From NCBI RefSeq assembly GCF_009674495.1, contig NZ_WKJN01000032.1:1-64000 (forward strand): 64,000 nt of DNA, written 5' to 3'. This document shows, one piece after another, positions 54,411-63,204 of the stretch (positions within the stretch are counted from its first letter, which is position 1; the number at the start of each line of letters is the position of its first letter). The stretch is from Duganella alba (lineage in GTDB: Bacteria > Pseudomonadota > Gammaproteobacteria > Burkholderiales > Burkholderiaceae_D). The notes under the pieces are model-generated. The model was not told the origin of the DNA, did not search any database, and was given only the letters and a program-made list of their open reading frames with translations. Made by a program: the position numbers and the translations under genes.

Positions 54411-56123
54411 CTACGGGACCAGGTGCGTTTGCAGCCAGCGGGTGGCGTCATCGGCCGACAGCGGCTTCGAATAGAGGAAGCCCTGGAAGGCGGCGCAGCC
54501 GGCGTTATCCAGGAAGGCCGCCTGGTCCTGGCTCTCGACGCCTTCGGCGATGACGTTCAGGCGCAAGTCCTGCGCCAGCTGCACCACCGTGCGCACCACG
54601 GCGTTGGCGTCGGCGTTGCCCGGCACGCCATGCAGGAAACTCTTGTCCAGCTTGATGGTGGTGACGCGCAGGGTGCGCAGATAACTCAAGGAGGAATAGC
54701 CGGTGCCGAAGTCGTCCAGCGCCAGCCGGTAGCCGGCCTGGCGCAGCTGGTCGATGACATTGCTGCCGCTGCGTTCCAACTCGATCGCGTCGCGTTCGGT
54801 GATTTCGATTTCCATCATGTCCGAGGTCAGCCCGTGGTCGGCCAGCGCGGCCTGCAACTGCGCCAGGTAGCCGGGGTCTTGCAGTTCGTGCGCGCAGGAG
54901 TTGACGCAGACGCGCAAGCCAAGCAGTCCCCCATCCAGCCAGCGCCGCATCTGCGCGCATACTTCGCGCACGATCCACTTGCCCAGCTCCGCCAGCTGCC
55001 CCGTCTCGCGCGCCAGGCTGATGGTGTATTCGATCGGCTGGCGTCCCAGTTCGCCGGGCAGGCGCAGCAAGGCTTCCACCGCCACCGCGTTGCCGTCGTG
55101 GTCGACGATGGGCTGGTAGGCCAGCGAGAAATGCTTGTGCCGCATCAGCCGCTTCAACTCGGCGTGGTGGGCGTTCTTGCGGTGGGCGATCATGTCCAGC
55201 GCTTCGGTGTAGTAGTGGTAGCAGTTGCGGCCGGCGTTCTTGGCGTGGTACAGCGCCAGGTCGGCCTTGTTCAGCAGGCCGTCGGGCGAGTCGGCGTCCA
55301 CCGGGCAGACGGCGATGCCGATGCTGGCGCTGATGCGGACCTCGCGCTCGCCCAGCATGAACGGCATCGTCAGCTCGGCCAGCAGCTTCTCGGCCAGCAT
55401 GCCGCCGTCGGCCGGCGACGGCGCGTCCAGTTGCAGCAGCGCGAACTCGTCGCCGCCCAGGCGGGCGATGAAGTCGCTCTCGCGGCTGGCGGCGCGGATG
55501 CGCTGCGCGGTCAGCCGCAGCAGCAGGTCGCCGGCCTGGTGGCCCAGCATGTCGTTGACTTCCTTGAACTGGTCGAGGTCGATCATCAGCAACAGCAGCA
55601 GCTGGCCGGTGCGTTCGGCCAGCGACACCATCTCCGAGCGGCGCGTGTCGAAGGCGGCGCGGTTGGCCAGGCCGGTCAGCACGTCGATGGTGGCCAGGCG
55701 GCGGATCTCGTCCTGCGCCAGCTTGCGCTCGGTGATGTCGCGCAGGATTTTCAGGTAGCCGATCGACTGCCCGCCATCGTCGCGGATCGGGGTCAGCACG
55801 CCGTCCGCCCAGAACAGCGAGCTGTCCTTACGCATATGCCAGCGGTAGTCGCCGGCGCGGTCCCAGCGGTCCGCCGTCTGCATTTCCAGCAGATGCTCGG
55901 CGTCGACCTGGTCGGCGTCGGTAAACAGGCGCACCATGCTCTGGCCGATGATCTCTTCCGGCGGATAGCCGAAGATCAGCTCGGCCCCCAGGTTCCAGCT
56001 GGTGACCAGGCTGTTGGTATCAATCGTAAAGATGGCGAAATCCCGGACGTTCAGATAAATCTGCCGCAGCAGGATTTCGGGGGCTAATGCAGGGGCGATC
56101 ACGGTTTTCAGTGGCAGAGTCAT
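54411..56123 (-). CDS. PAS-GGDEF-EAL cyclic-di-GMP protein
   Basis: A 570-residue cytoplasmic protein: PAS with PAC (about 20-145), GGDEF (about 150-310) and EAL (about 320-570). The cyclase signature IARLGGDEFALLQ is intact. The EAL half keeps EALLR, CVNSCAHEL, EIEITERDAI, DDFGTGYSSLSYLR, IKLDKSF and AEGVESQ, so both catalytic sites look usable. No membrane segment. The start at 56123 is chosen because upstream sequence in frame lies opposite the TetR gene. It converges on the DUF1501 gene. Confidence 0.9.
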   Translation of the reverse strand: MTLPLKTVIAPALAPEILLRQIYLNVRDFAIFTIDTNSLVTSWNLGAELIFGYPPEEIIGQSMVRLFTDADQVDAEHLLEMQTADRWDRAGDYRWHMRKDSSLFWADGVLTPIRDDGGQSIGYLKILRDITERKLAQDEIRRLATIDVLTGLANRAAFDTRRSEMVSLAERTGQLLLLLMIDLDQFKEVNDMLGHQAGDLLLRLTAQRIRAASRESDFIARLGGDEFALLQLDAPSPADGGMLAEKLLAELTMPFMLGEREVRISASIGIAVCPVDADSPDGLLNKADLALYHAKNAGRNCYHYYTEALDMIAHRKNAHHAELKRLMRHKHFSLAYQPIVDHDGNAVAVEALLRLPGELGRQPIEYTISLARETGQLAELGKWIVREVCAQMRRWLDGGLLGLRVCVNSCAHELQDPGYLAQLQAALADHGLTSDMMEIEITERDAIELERSGSNVIDQLRQAGYRLALDDFGTGYSSLSYLRTLRVTTIKLDKSFLHGVPGNADANAVVRTVVQLAQDLRLNVIAEGVESQDQAAFLDNAGCAAFQGFLYSKPLSADDATRWLQTHLVP

Positions 56124-56167
56124 GGCGCGCAGTCGAAATGAATTGGACTGCGCGCGCAGCGCCAAGT

Positions 56168-56740
56168 TCAGTGCCGCGTCTCCTTCAGGCGCTGCTGCAT
56201 GCGTTCCAGCGCGCGCATGAACAGCTCCGGCTCGTCGGCCGCGCGCGCCAGCACCAGCGCGCCCTGGATGCCGCCGACCACATCCTCGGACAGCGCCAGC
56301 GCGCTGGCGGCGTCGCGCCCGCCGCGTTCCAGGGCGGCGGCCAGCGCCTGCACCCACTCGGCAAAGTAGGCCTGCACCTTGACGGCAAAGCGGTCGCGCT
56401 CGTGGCCGAGCGCGAACACGCCCACCAGGCACACCTTGCGGCCGGACAGGAAGTAGCGGCCGACGGCGGTGAACATGCGCTCGACGCCCTGTTCGGCTTC
56501 ATCGGCGCCGACTGCGCGCAGCGGCTGGAACACCTGGTCGCGGAACCAGCCATCGATTTCGCCAAGTACCGCTTCGGCCATCTCCTCCTTCCCGCCGGGG
56601 AAGAAGTTGTAGATGCTGCCCTTGCCCAGCCCGGTGCCCTCGGTAATGCGCGCCAGGCTGGCGCCCTCGAAGCCGTAGGCGCGGAACACCTCGGCCAGCA
56701 GCGGCACCACCTCGCTGCGCTCTCCCATCACTCTTGCCAT
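56168..56740 (-). CDS. TetR/AcrR-family transcriptional regulator
   Basis: A 190-residue repressor: N-terminal HTH (VFRAYGFEGASLARITEGTGLGKGSIYNFFPGGKEEM) then a ligand-binding helical domain. It is 10 bp downstream of a DUF1348 gene on the same strand. A TetR-type operator (57240-57257) lies just upstream of that gene, so autorepression of the two-gene operon is likely. The inducer is unknown. Confidence 0.88.
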   Translation of the reverse strand: MARVMGERSEVVPLLAEVFRAYGFEGASLARITEGTGLGKGSIYNFFPGGKEEMAEAVLGEIDGWFRDQVFQPLRAVGADEAEQGVERMFTAVGRYFLSGRKVCLVGVFALGHERDRFAVKVQAYFAEWVQALAAALERGGRDAASALALSEDVVGGIQGALVLARAADEPELFMRALERMQQRLKETRH

Positions 56741-56750
56741 GTCTGCCTTT

Positions 56751-57218
56751 TTAAAAACCGAAATCGCTCAGGCCCGGATGATCGGCCGGGCGCGGCGCGT
56801 TGCTATCCCAGTGGAACTTGCGGTCGGCGGCGGCGATCGGATGCTCGTTGATGCTGGCCAGGCGGCGCTGCATCAAGCCGTCTTCCGCGAATTCCCAGTT
56901 CTCGTTGCCATAGGCGCGATACCACTGGCCGGAGTCGTCATGGTATTCGTAGGCGAAGCGGACTGCAATGCGGTTGCCGTCATGCGCCCACAATTCCTTG
57001 ATCAAACGGTAGTCCAGCTCGCGCGTCCATTTGCGCTTGAGCAGGCCGATGATCTCGGCGCGGCCGGTGACGAATTCGCCGCGGTTGCGCCAGAAGCAGT
57101 CTTCGGTATAGGCCAGCGCGACCTTTTCGGCATTGCGCGTGTTCCAGCCGTCTTCGGCGGCGCGGACTTTCTGGGCGGCGGTTTCCAGGGTGAACGGAGG
57201 GAGTGGCGGACGAGTCAT
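56751..57218 (-). CDS. DUF1348 NTF2-like protein
   Basis: A 155-residue protein matching DUF1348: LPPFTLETAAQKVRAAEDGWNTRNAEKVALAYTEDCFWRNRGEF (split), WTRELDYRLIKELWAHDGNRIAVRFAYEYHDD (split) and the C-terminal RLASINEHPIAAADRKFHW. The fold is NTF2-like; no enzyme activity is established. The ATG at 57218 starts the conserved domain; the longer frame crosses the operator. It is the first gene of the DUF1348-tetR operon. Confidence 0.88.
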   Translation of the reverse strand: MTRPPLPPFTLETAAQKVRAAEDGWNTRNAEKVALAYTEDCFWRNRGEFVTGRAEIIGLLKRKWTRELDYRLIKELWAHDGNRIAVRFAYEYHDDSGQWYRAYGNENWEFAEDGLMQRRLASINEHPIAAADRKFHWDSNAPRPADHPGLSDFGF

Positions 57219-57239
57219 GGTGAGCACCTTCAAGTTAAG

Positions 57240-57257
57240 TTGTACCAAACGGTACAA
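57240..57257. promoter_or_regulatory. TetR-type operator
   Basis: TTGTACC and GGTACAA, exact reverse complements, enclose AAAC, giving the common TetR-family ACCAAACGGT core. It lies 22 bp upstream of the DUF1348 ATG, where it would block the promoter. Confidence 0.7.
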
Positions 57258-57297
57258 TCACTTTAAACCTGCTTCGGGCAGGATGCAAGGAAAATTT

Positions 57298-57555
57298 TCA
57301 AGCGAAGATTTCCGCCGCCATCTGGCGCCCGCCAGCGGTGAACTGTACGGTGCCGGTGACGCCGCCCTCGTCCAGCGCCAGCGTCACCAGGCCGGCCTCC
57401 TCCAGCATGGTCAGCTGGCGGCGCAAGGCGCTCATCGGCCGCTGCGCCTGCTTGCTCAGCTTGGCGAGCGTGCACGGCTTGTCGGGCCACTCGGCATTGA
57501 TGCGCCACAGCGCTTCGAGCACGCCGGCCAACACTGTCATCACTTCGTCATCCAT
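57298..57555 (-). CDS. small winged-helix regulator (ArsR/MarR-like)
   Basis: An 85-residue protein with one winged-helix domain: LAKLSKQAQRPMSALRRQLTMLEEAGLVTLALDEGGVTGTVQFTAGG (split over about 32-79). It is short and has no added sensor part. It is divergent from the YdeP-type oxidoreductase gene across a 60-bp AT-rich gap that contains a GATAC..GTATA-like dyad, so control of that gene is likely. The ATG at 57555 is preferred over an upstream TTG (57597) that would place 14 extra residues in the shared promoter. Confidence 0.7.
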   Translation of the reverse strand: MDDEVMTVLAGVLEALWRINAEWPDKPCTLAKLSKQAQRPMSALRRQLTMLEEAGLVTLALDEGGVTGTVQFTAGGRQMAAEIFA

Positions 57556-57615
57556 GGTGTTACGCTCTTTGGCTAAAATACAATATACTCGTATCAAATA
57601 TTACCGGATTGCAAC

Positions 57616-59913
57616 ATGAACAAAAAGCCCGAAGGCCACATTGCACCGTACACCTATCCCGCCGCCGGCTGGGGTTCGTTGAAACAGGTGGCGATCAACC
57701 TGGTGCGCGAACGGGTCGCCGGCGGCAATTACAAGACCCTGCTCAAGCAGAACCAGCCGGACGGTTTCGACTGTCCCGGCTGCGCCTGGCCGGACCGCGA
57801 ACACGCGTCCACCTTCGAGTTCTGCGAGAACGGCGTCAAGGCGGTGGCGGCCGAGGCCACCAGCAAGCGCGTGCGGCCGGCATTCTTCGCCGCCCACAGC
57901 GTCGCCGAACTGCTCGAGCAATCCGATTATGAACTGGAACAGCACGGCCGCCTGACCGACCCGATGCTCTACGACCCCGCCAGCGACAAGTACCAGATCA
58001 TCGCATGGGACGACGCCTTCGCGCTGATGGCGCGCCACCTGAACGCCCTGCCCGATGCTAACCAGGCCACCTTCTACACCTCCGGCCGCACCGGCAACGA
58101 GGCGGCCTTCCTGTTCCAGCTGTTCGTGCGCATGTACGGCACCAACAACTTCCCGGACTGCTCCAACATGTGCCACGAGCCGACCAGCCGGGGCCTGCCG
58201 GGCACCGTCGGCATCGGCAAGGGCACGGTCACGCTGGAGGATTTCGAGCATGCCGACACATTGCTGATCTTCGGCCAGAACCCGGCCACCAACCACCCGC
58301 GCATGATGAACGAACTGCGCGACTGCGCGCGGCGCGGCGCCACCATCGTCTCCATCAATCCGCTGCGCGAACGCGGGCTGGAACGTTTTACCAGTCCGGC
58401 GCACCCGCTGGAGATGCTGACCGGATCGACCACCACCATCAGCACCATGTTCGTGCAGCCCAAGCTGTCCGGCGACTTCGCGCTGATCAAGGCCGTCGCC
58501 AAGCGGCTGGTGGAGCGCGACGATGAAGCGCTGGCCACCGGCGCGCCGGGTGTGCTGGACCGCGAATTCATCGCCCGCCACACCACCGGCTTCGAAGCCT
58601 TCGAGCAGGATCTGCGCGCCGAAAGTTGGGAGCTGCTGCTGGCCGAATCGGGCGTGCCGCGCATCCAGATCGACCAGCTGACCGGCATCTACATCCGCGG
58701 CAAGAACGTCATCAGCACCTGGGGCATGGGCCTGACGCAGCACAAGAACGCGCTCAAGACCATCCAGATGCTGTCCAACCTGATGATGATGCGCGGGCAG
58801 ATCGGCCGCCTCGGCGCCGGCCTGTGCCCGGTGCGCGGCCACTCCAACGTGCAGGGCGACCGCACCATGGGCATCGAGGAAAAGCCGGCCAAGGCCTTCC
58901 TCGACCGCCTGCGGAAGGTGTTCAACTTCGAGCCGCCGCGCGAACACGGCCTCGATACCGTCGACAGCATCCAGGCCATGCTGGACGGCCGCGTCAAGGT
59001 CTTCTTCGGCATGGGTGGGAATTTTGCCATGGCCACGCCGGACACGCCCCTCACCTTCGAGGCGTTGCGCCAGTGCGAGTTGACGGTGCACGTGGCCACC
59101 AAGCTGAATCGCAGCCATCTGGTGACGGGCAAGCAGGCGCTGATCCTGCCGACGCTGGGCCGCACCGAAATCGATTTGCAGAACGGCGTGGCGCAGGGCG
59201 TGACGGTGGAGGATTCGATGAGCATGGTGCACATCTCCTACGGCATCAACAAGCCGGCCTCGGACAACCTGCTGTCGGAAACCGCGATCGTCGCGCGGCT
59301 GGCGCACGCCACGCTGGGCAGCGGCAAGGTCGACTGGCTCGGCCTCGGCGCCGACTACGCCGCCATCCGCGAGCTGATAGAACAAGTGTTCGACGACTTC
59401 CACGACTTCAACGCGCGCGTGGCGCACCACGGCGGCTTCCATTTGCGCGTGGCCTCGCGCGAGCGCGAATGGCGCACGGCTAGCGGCCGCGCGCAGTTCG
59501 TGCCGCATGCGGTCGATACCGACACGCCGATCCACCGCGCCCGCGCCAGGCACGGCGAACGCCTGATGGTGCTGATGACGGCGCGCTCGCACGATCAGTA
59601 CAACACCACCATCTATGGCCTGGACGACCGCTATCGCGGCGTGTTCGGCCTGCGCCGCGTGGTCTTCATCAACAAGGACGACCTGGCGCTGCTGGGTTTC
59701 AGAAATGGCGAGCATGTGGACCTGGTCAGCGTGTGGGACGACGACGTCACGCGCCGCGCCGAGCGCTTCCTGCTGGTGGAATACGACATCCCGCGCGGCT
59801 GCCTGGGCGCCTACTTCCCCGAGACCAACGGCCTGGTGCCGCTGCACAGCACCGCCGACGGCGCCGGCACGCCGACCTCCAAGTCGATTCCGGTACTGCT
59901 GGAGCGGTCATGA
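57616..59913 (+). CDS. FdhF/YdeP-family molybdopterin oxidoreductase
   Basis: A 765-residue member of the YdeP branch of the DMSO reductase/formate dehydrogenase family. N-terminal Cys (C53 and C56 in FDCPGCAWPD, C70 in FEFCENG) replace the four-Cys Fe-S motif of true FdhF. C186 in NMCHEPTSRG occupies the place of the FdhF Sec/Cys Mo ligand, so it is a Cys enzyme. FGQNPATNHPRMM and VRGHSNVQGDRTMGI are cofactor-binding landmarks. The electron donor and substrate are unknown; E. coli YdeP is tied to acid resistance. It overlaps the next gene (ATGA). Insertion of bis-MGD usually needs FdhD, encoded at 63205. Confidence 0.88.
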   Translation: MNKKPEGHIAPYTYPAAGWGSLKQVAINLVRERVAGGNYKTLLKQNQPDGFDCPGCAWPDREHASTFEFCENGVKAVAAEATSKRVRPAFFAAHSVAELLEQSDYELEQHGRLTDPMLYDPASDKYQIIAWDDAFALMARHLNALPDANQATFYTSGRTGNEAAFLFQLFVRMYGTNNFPDCSNMCHEPTSRGLPGTVGIGKGTVTLEDFEHADTLLIFGQNPATNHPRMMNELRDCARRGATIVSINPLRERGLERFTSPAHPLEMLTGSTTTISTMFVQPKLSGDFALIKAVAKRLVERDDEALATGAPGVLDREFIARHTTGFEAFEQDLRAESWELLLAESGVPRIQIDQLTGIYIRGKNVISTWGMGLTQHKNALKTIQMLSNLMMMRGQIGRLGAGLCPVRGHSNVQGDRTMGIEEKPAKAFLDRLRKVFNFEPPREHGLDTVDSIQAMLDGRVKVFFGMGGNFAMATPDTPLTFEALRQCELTVHVATKLNRSHLVTGKQALILPTLGRTEIDLQNGVAQGVTVEDSMSMVHISYGINKPASDNLLSETAIVARLAHATLGSGKVDWLGLGADYAAIRELIEQVFDDFHDFNARVAHHGGFHLRVASREREWRTASGRAQFVPHAVDTDTPIHRARARHGERLMVLMTARSHDQYNTTIYGLDDRYRGVFGLRRVVFINKDDLALLGFRNGEHVDLVSVWDDDVTRRAERFLLVEYDIPRGCLGAYFPETNGLVPLHSTADGAGTPTSKSIPVLLERS

Positions 59914-60383
59914 GCGATCTGGAAATCGGCCTTCACGCCAGCATTGTCGATTCATCGACGATCGCATTATCGCAAGCGCTGCGCGCGCCGTTTGGTGCGC
60001 TTGAAGGCCGGCTCAAAGGCGAATATGGCGGCGATATGGAACACCTGTGGATCAGCATTGACCTGGTGGAGTGCACTGCCAAGGCGGACGGCACGCCGCG
60101 CCATCCCTTCCGTTTTCAGAAACGGGTATCGGGCCGCTCACGTTTCGGCCTGCCGGCCATTCCGGACAGATTCAACGTCGGCAATTTCAGCGTGCGGCCG
60201 GACTTCGCGCTGCTGGCCACGATGAGCGAGGACCAGGCGATTCCCTACGTCCTGGGACTGATTTATGAAGGAACCAGCGTACTGCTCGCCAAACAGAAAA
60301 AACTCGGCGGCTTCGACGCGCAGCTGTTCAGAGCAAGGTTTCATGCCGAATGCGCCAGCGTTGGCTATCCGCTGGATGCATGA
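59910..60383 (+). CDS. partner protein of the YdeP-type enzyme, unknown function
   Basis: A 157-residue soluble protein, not recognised. Start ATG overlaps the stop of the oxidoreductase gene (ATGA), so it is translationally coupled and probably made for it. A central basic segment (HPFRFQKRVSGRSRFGLPAIPD) and the C-terminal FRARFHAECAS are the most striking parts. No signal peptide or membrane segment is seen. Its stop codon touches the left end of the 124-bp repeat element, so the original 3' end may be changed. Confidence 0.6.
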   Translation: MSDLEIGLHASIVDSSTIALSQALRAPFGALEGRLKGEYGGDMEHLWISIDLVECTAKADGTPRHPFRFQKRVSGRSRFGLPAIPDRFNVGNFSVRPDFALLATMSEDQAIPYVLGLIYEGTSVLLAKQKKLGGFDAQLFRARFHAECASVGYPLDA

Positions 60384-60507
60384 CACCCCAAAGTCAAAAG
60401 CGGGTTCAGGGTCTGTTTTTCTGCTGACGTCGCGGGAATCGCAAAACCCGCACTGCGGCGAACAGGGGTCTGACCCCGCATGGGGTCAGACCCCAACTTT
60501 TGGGGTG
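60384..60507. repeat. 124-bp terminal-repeat element, copy 1
   Basis: Begins CACCCCAAAGT and ends ACTTTTGGGGTG, imperfect inverted ends. Inside lies GGGGTCTGACCCC-GCAT-GGGGTCAGACCCC (60465-60494), a perfect 13-bp-arm hairpin. An identical copy lies at 61873-61996. It starts directly at the stop codon of the preceding gene. No coding capacity; looks like a MITE or REP element. Confidence 0.8.
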
Positions 60508-60603
60508 GCGGCATCGCTCAATCCCCAAGTGGAAATTCGTGATGATTGATAGACGGGCAAGATGTTATTCTGAATAATAGACTGAATAATATCGAGGATT
60601 TCC

Positions 60604-61770
60604 ATGCACAAAGTTGTCGCCGCACTGCTGCTGCTTTCCACCATGACCACGCCCACCTGGGCTGCTTCTAAAAAGATCGCTGCCTGCACCGGCCCCGACG
60701 ATCGGTCCGCCTGTCTGATCGAAGGTGAAGCGCCCGACCGCTCGCAATTGCCGGCGGCGGGGCCGGCAGCGTGGATCAGCGGCGACCGGCTGGTCATTTC
60801 CTGGGTGGGCGAAGCCGATGAAGTTCACATGGCCGGCAATATGCAGTTGGCCGAGTCGATGCCGCGCGTGGCGCCGGGCCTGTTTCAGTACATGGTCCGC
60901 TATCCCAAGGCGCAGCAGGCGCGGGTTCAACTGCGCTTCGTGGTCGAGAAGAATGGCGACAGCGAGATGACGCCCAAGATGACCGAACTGGTTGGACCGG
61001 AGGCGTTTGCGATCCTGAGCAATGGCGATATCAAGGAAGAGACCATGGTCTTCAGCCCGCAACAGCCGGAAGTGCATGTCTGGCTGCCACCCGGCTATCG
61101 GCCCGGGACGCGCCTGCCCATTCTGTACCTGGCGGACGGCGGCTGGACCAGCCCTGGCGCCTGGCTGACGGAGCCGATCCGCCGTGGCGAGATCCCGCCG
61201 CTGATCGTGGTGGGCATCGAGTATGGCCCTAAAGGGCAGATGACTTCCGATCTGCGGATGGTGACCTATCTGGGCGATACGGAAGTGAAGGGCCAGTTGG
61301 AGCCGGAGTTCGTGGCGCATGAGCGCTTCCTGCTCGACACGGTGATTCCGGCCATCGAGGCCAAATATGGCGCACCGCCCGAGCGGCGGCTGCGCGCGGT
61401 GGGTGGGGCGTCGAATGGCGGCGTGTGGGCGGCATCGATGGCCTTGCGCAATCCTGGCGTATTCGGCACGGCCTTTGTCATGTCGCCGGGCGTGCCGCCG
61501 GCCCAGCACGGCGCGGCGCGGCCGTTGTCGCGGTTTTACGTGTCGGCCGGCGATCTGGAACCGTCGTTCCGCCGGAACGCGCGCTGCGTGGCGCAGGACA
61601 TCGTCCAGCGCGGCGGCGTCGCCACCTTCGCCACTTACCCTTCCGGCCACGACTACTGGATGTGGGGCCGCATCCTGCTGGACAACACGCGCGACTGGCT
61701 GAACCCACATCCCGCCGCGCTGCCCGCACGCCAGATCGATTCCTCGTCGACATGTGCACCTACAACCTGA
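60604..61770 (+). CDS. exported esterase (Fes/PF00756-like), intact copy
   Basis: A 388-residue alpha/beta hydrolase with a signal peptide (about 1-20, ending TWAAS). An N-terminal carbohydrate-binding-like domain (about 45-110) precedes the esterase domain. The nucleophile is Ser in GGASNGGVWAA (about residue 273), with SAGDLEPSF and SGHDYWMW supplying likely Asp and His. It resembles enterochelin esterase/feruloyl-esterase-like enzymes; substrate unknown. GAGGA precedes the ATG. The last 20 residues (after NP) differ from copy 2, suggesting that the original stop was lost at the duplication junction. Confidence 0.82.
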   Translation: MHKVVAALLLLSTMTTPTWAASKKIAACTGPDDRSACLIEGEAPDRSQLPAAGPAAWISGDRLVISWVGEADEVHMAGNMQLAESMPRVAPGLFQYMVRYPKAQQARVQLRFVVEKNGDSEMTPKMTELVGPEAFAILSNGDIKEETMVFSPQQPEVHVWLPPGYRPGTRLPILYLADGGWTSPGAWLTEPIRRGEIPPLIVVGIEYGPKGQMTSDLRMVTYLGDTEVKGQLEPEFVAHERFLLDTVIPAIEAKYGAPPERRLRAVGGASNGGVWAASMALRNPGVFGTAFVMSPGVPPAQHGAARPLSRFYVSAGDLEPSFRRNARCVAQDIVQRGGVATFATYPSGHDYWMWGRILLDNTRDWLNPHPAALPARQIDSSSTCAPTT

Positions 61771-61872
61771 TTTTTGCCAAACTGGGGCCGGCCTCGCAGA
61801 TGACGCCAATACGCTATGTTCCACCGCCCGGCCTTGCCGCCGATTTCCGTGCTGCCGGAGCGTTGGTGACCA
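61771..61872 (+). other. spacer between the two copies, no gene seen
   Basis: From 61771 to 62092 (322 bp) no intact gene is seen. The first 102 bases match nothing in the window; an open frame here does not start with a usable signal and is probably remnant sequence. The remainder is the second element copy and the upstream region of the decayed esterase gene. Confidence 0.5.
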
Positions 61873-61996
61873 CACCCCAAAGTCAAAAGCGGGTTCAGGG
61901 TCTGTTTTTCTGCTGACGTCGCGGGAATCGCAAAACCCGCACTGCGGCGAACAGGGGTCTGACCCCGCATGGGGTCAGACCCCAACTTTTGGGGTG
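61873..61996. repeat. 124-bp terminal-repeat element, copy 2
   Basis: Base-for-base identical to 60384-60507; identity continues to position 62065 on the right (193 bases from the element start), after which the copies diverge. The hairpin GGGGTCTGACCCC/GGGGTCAGACCCC is at 61954-61983. Confidence 0.85.
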
Positions 61997-62092
61997 GCGG
62001 CATCGCTCAATCCCCAAGTGGAAATTCGTGATGATTGATAGACGGGCAAGATGTTATTCTGAATACTAGACTGAATAACATCGAGGATTTCC

Positions 62093-62776
62093 ATGCAAAA
62101 AGTTGTCGCCGCACTGCTGCTGCTTTCCACCATGACCACGCCCACCTGGGCTGCTTCTAAAAAGATCGCTGCCTGCACCGGGCTCGAAGATCGGTCCGCC
62201 TGCTTGATCGAAGGTGAAGCGTCCGACCGTTCGCAGCTGCCGGCGGCAGGGCCGGCGGCACGGATCAGCGGCGACCGGATGGTCATTTCCTGGGTGGGCG
62301 AAGCCGACGAAGTCTGGATCAGCGACAATACTATCTCAGTAATACGAAAGTGAAAGACCAGCTGACACCGGAGTTCGTGGCGCATGAACGCTTCCTGCTC
62401 GACACGGTGATCCCGGCCATCGAGGCCAAATATGGCGCGCCGCCCGAGCGGCGGCTGCGCGCGGTGGGGGGGGGCGTCGAATGGCGGCGTGTGGGCGGCG
62501 TCGATGGCCTTGCGCAATCCCGGCATGTTCGGCACGGCCTTTGTCATGTCGCCGGGCGTGCCGCCGGCCCAGCACGGCGCGGCGCGGCCGCTGTCGCGGT
62601 TTTACGTGTCGGCCGGCGATCTGGAACCGTCGTTCCGCGACAACGCGCGTCGCGTGGCGGAGGACATCGTCCAGCGCGGCGGCGTCGCCACCTTCGCAGC
62701 CTACCCTTCCGGCCATGACTACTGGATGTGGGGCCGCATCATGCTGGATAATACGCGCGACTGGCTGAACCCGTAG
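62093..62776 (+). pseudogene. decayed second copy of the esterase gene
   Basis: The first 70 residues match the copy at 60604 closely (MQKVVAALLLLSTMTTPT), then about 424 bp equivalent to copy 1 positions 60826-61263 are missing, which shifts the frame and leads to TGA at 62351-62353. A run of nine G near 62466 replaces GGGTGGGG of copy 1 and adds one base, which restores the original frame; from there GGASNGGVW to DYWMWGR and a stop at 62776 follow. The two indels cancel, but the stop between them leaves only fragments. The poly-G length could be an assembly error. Confidence 0.85.
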
Positions 62777-62811
62777 CCGGCGATTTTTAACTGCACGACA
62801 GGAGAGGTCCG

Positions 62812-63153
62812 ATGCTTGATATCGAGGCGGAAAAGAGGAAAGCGGTTCAACTGGAATATCCCGAGCTCTTCGATGCGCTCTCATCCCTGCTGTTCAAGAC
62901 TGACCCGATGAGCATCAATTTTGAAACGAACACGGATGAGTACGAACCAGAGGTCGGGACCATCATTCCCCGACTAAAGCTTGCCCAATCTGAAACCGAT
63001 GTGCAGCAGATAGTTCACGAAGAGTTTTGCCGATGGTTCACCAGCCAAGCCGCCGGATCGACAGAAAAATACCGCGGCATCGCTGCTCAAATTTGGGCGG
63101 AATGGCGGCGATGCCAGTCAAACACCTTAATCATCGAAACGCCGGCTGATTAG
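62812..63153 (+). CDS. 113-residue DUF1871-like protein
   Basis: A soluble, acidic protein with AGGAGAGG before the ATG. The core DPMSINFETNTDEYEPEVGTIIPRL and a C-terminal IAAQIWAEWRR recall DUF1871 proteins, which often appear as small accessory or immunity-like genes; the match is from memory and weak. Its base composition is visibly less GC-rich than the neighbours, suggesting transfer. It lies between the decayed esterase and fdhD. Function unknown. Confidence 0.5.
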   Translation: MLDIEAEKRKAVQLEYPELFDALSSLLFKTDPMSINFETNTDEYEPEVGTIIPRLKLAQSETDVQQIVHEEFCRWFTSQAAGSTEKYRGIAAQIWAEWRRCQSNTLIIETPAD

Positions 63154-63204
63154 GGCCGCCACAAACCGGAAATCGCCGCCGGCAGAACCGCGGCGCTAAA
63201 AATC

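Noticed and set aside
57616..59913. A selenocysteine-containing formate dehydrogenase using the nearby selD
   Set aside because: The reading frame has no internal TGA and the Mo-ligand position is Cys186. It is a YdeP-type, not a Sec-type, enzyme.
62350..62776. Two small independent genes in the second esterase copy
   Set aside because: Both frames align in order with one esterase gene and are explained by a large deletion plus a one-base insertion in a G run; neither has a ribosome site.
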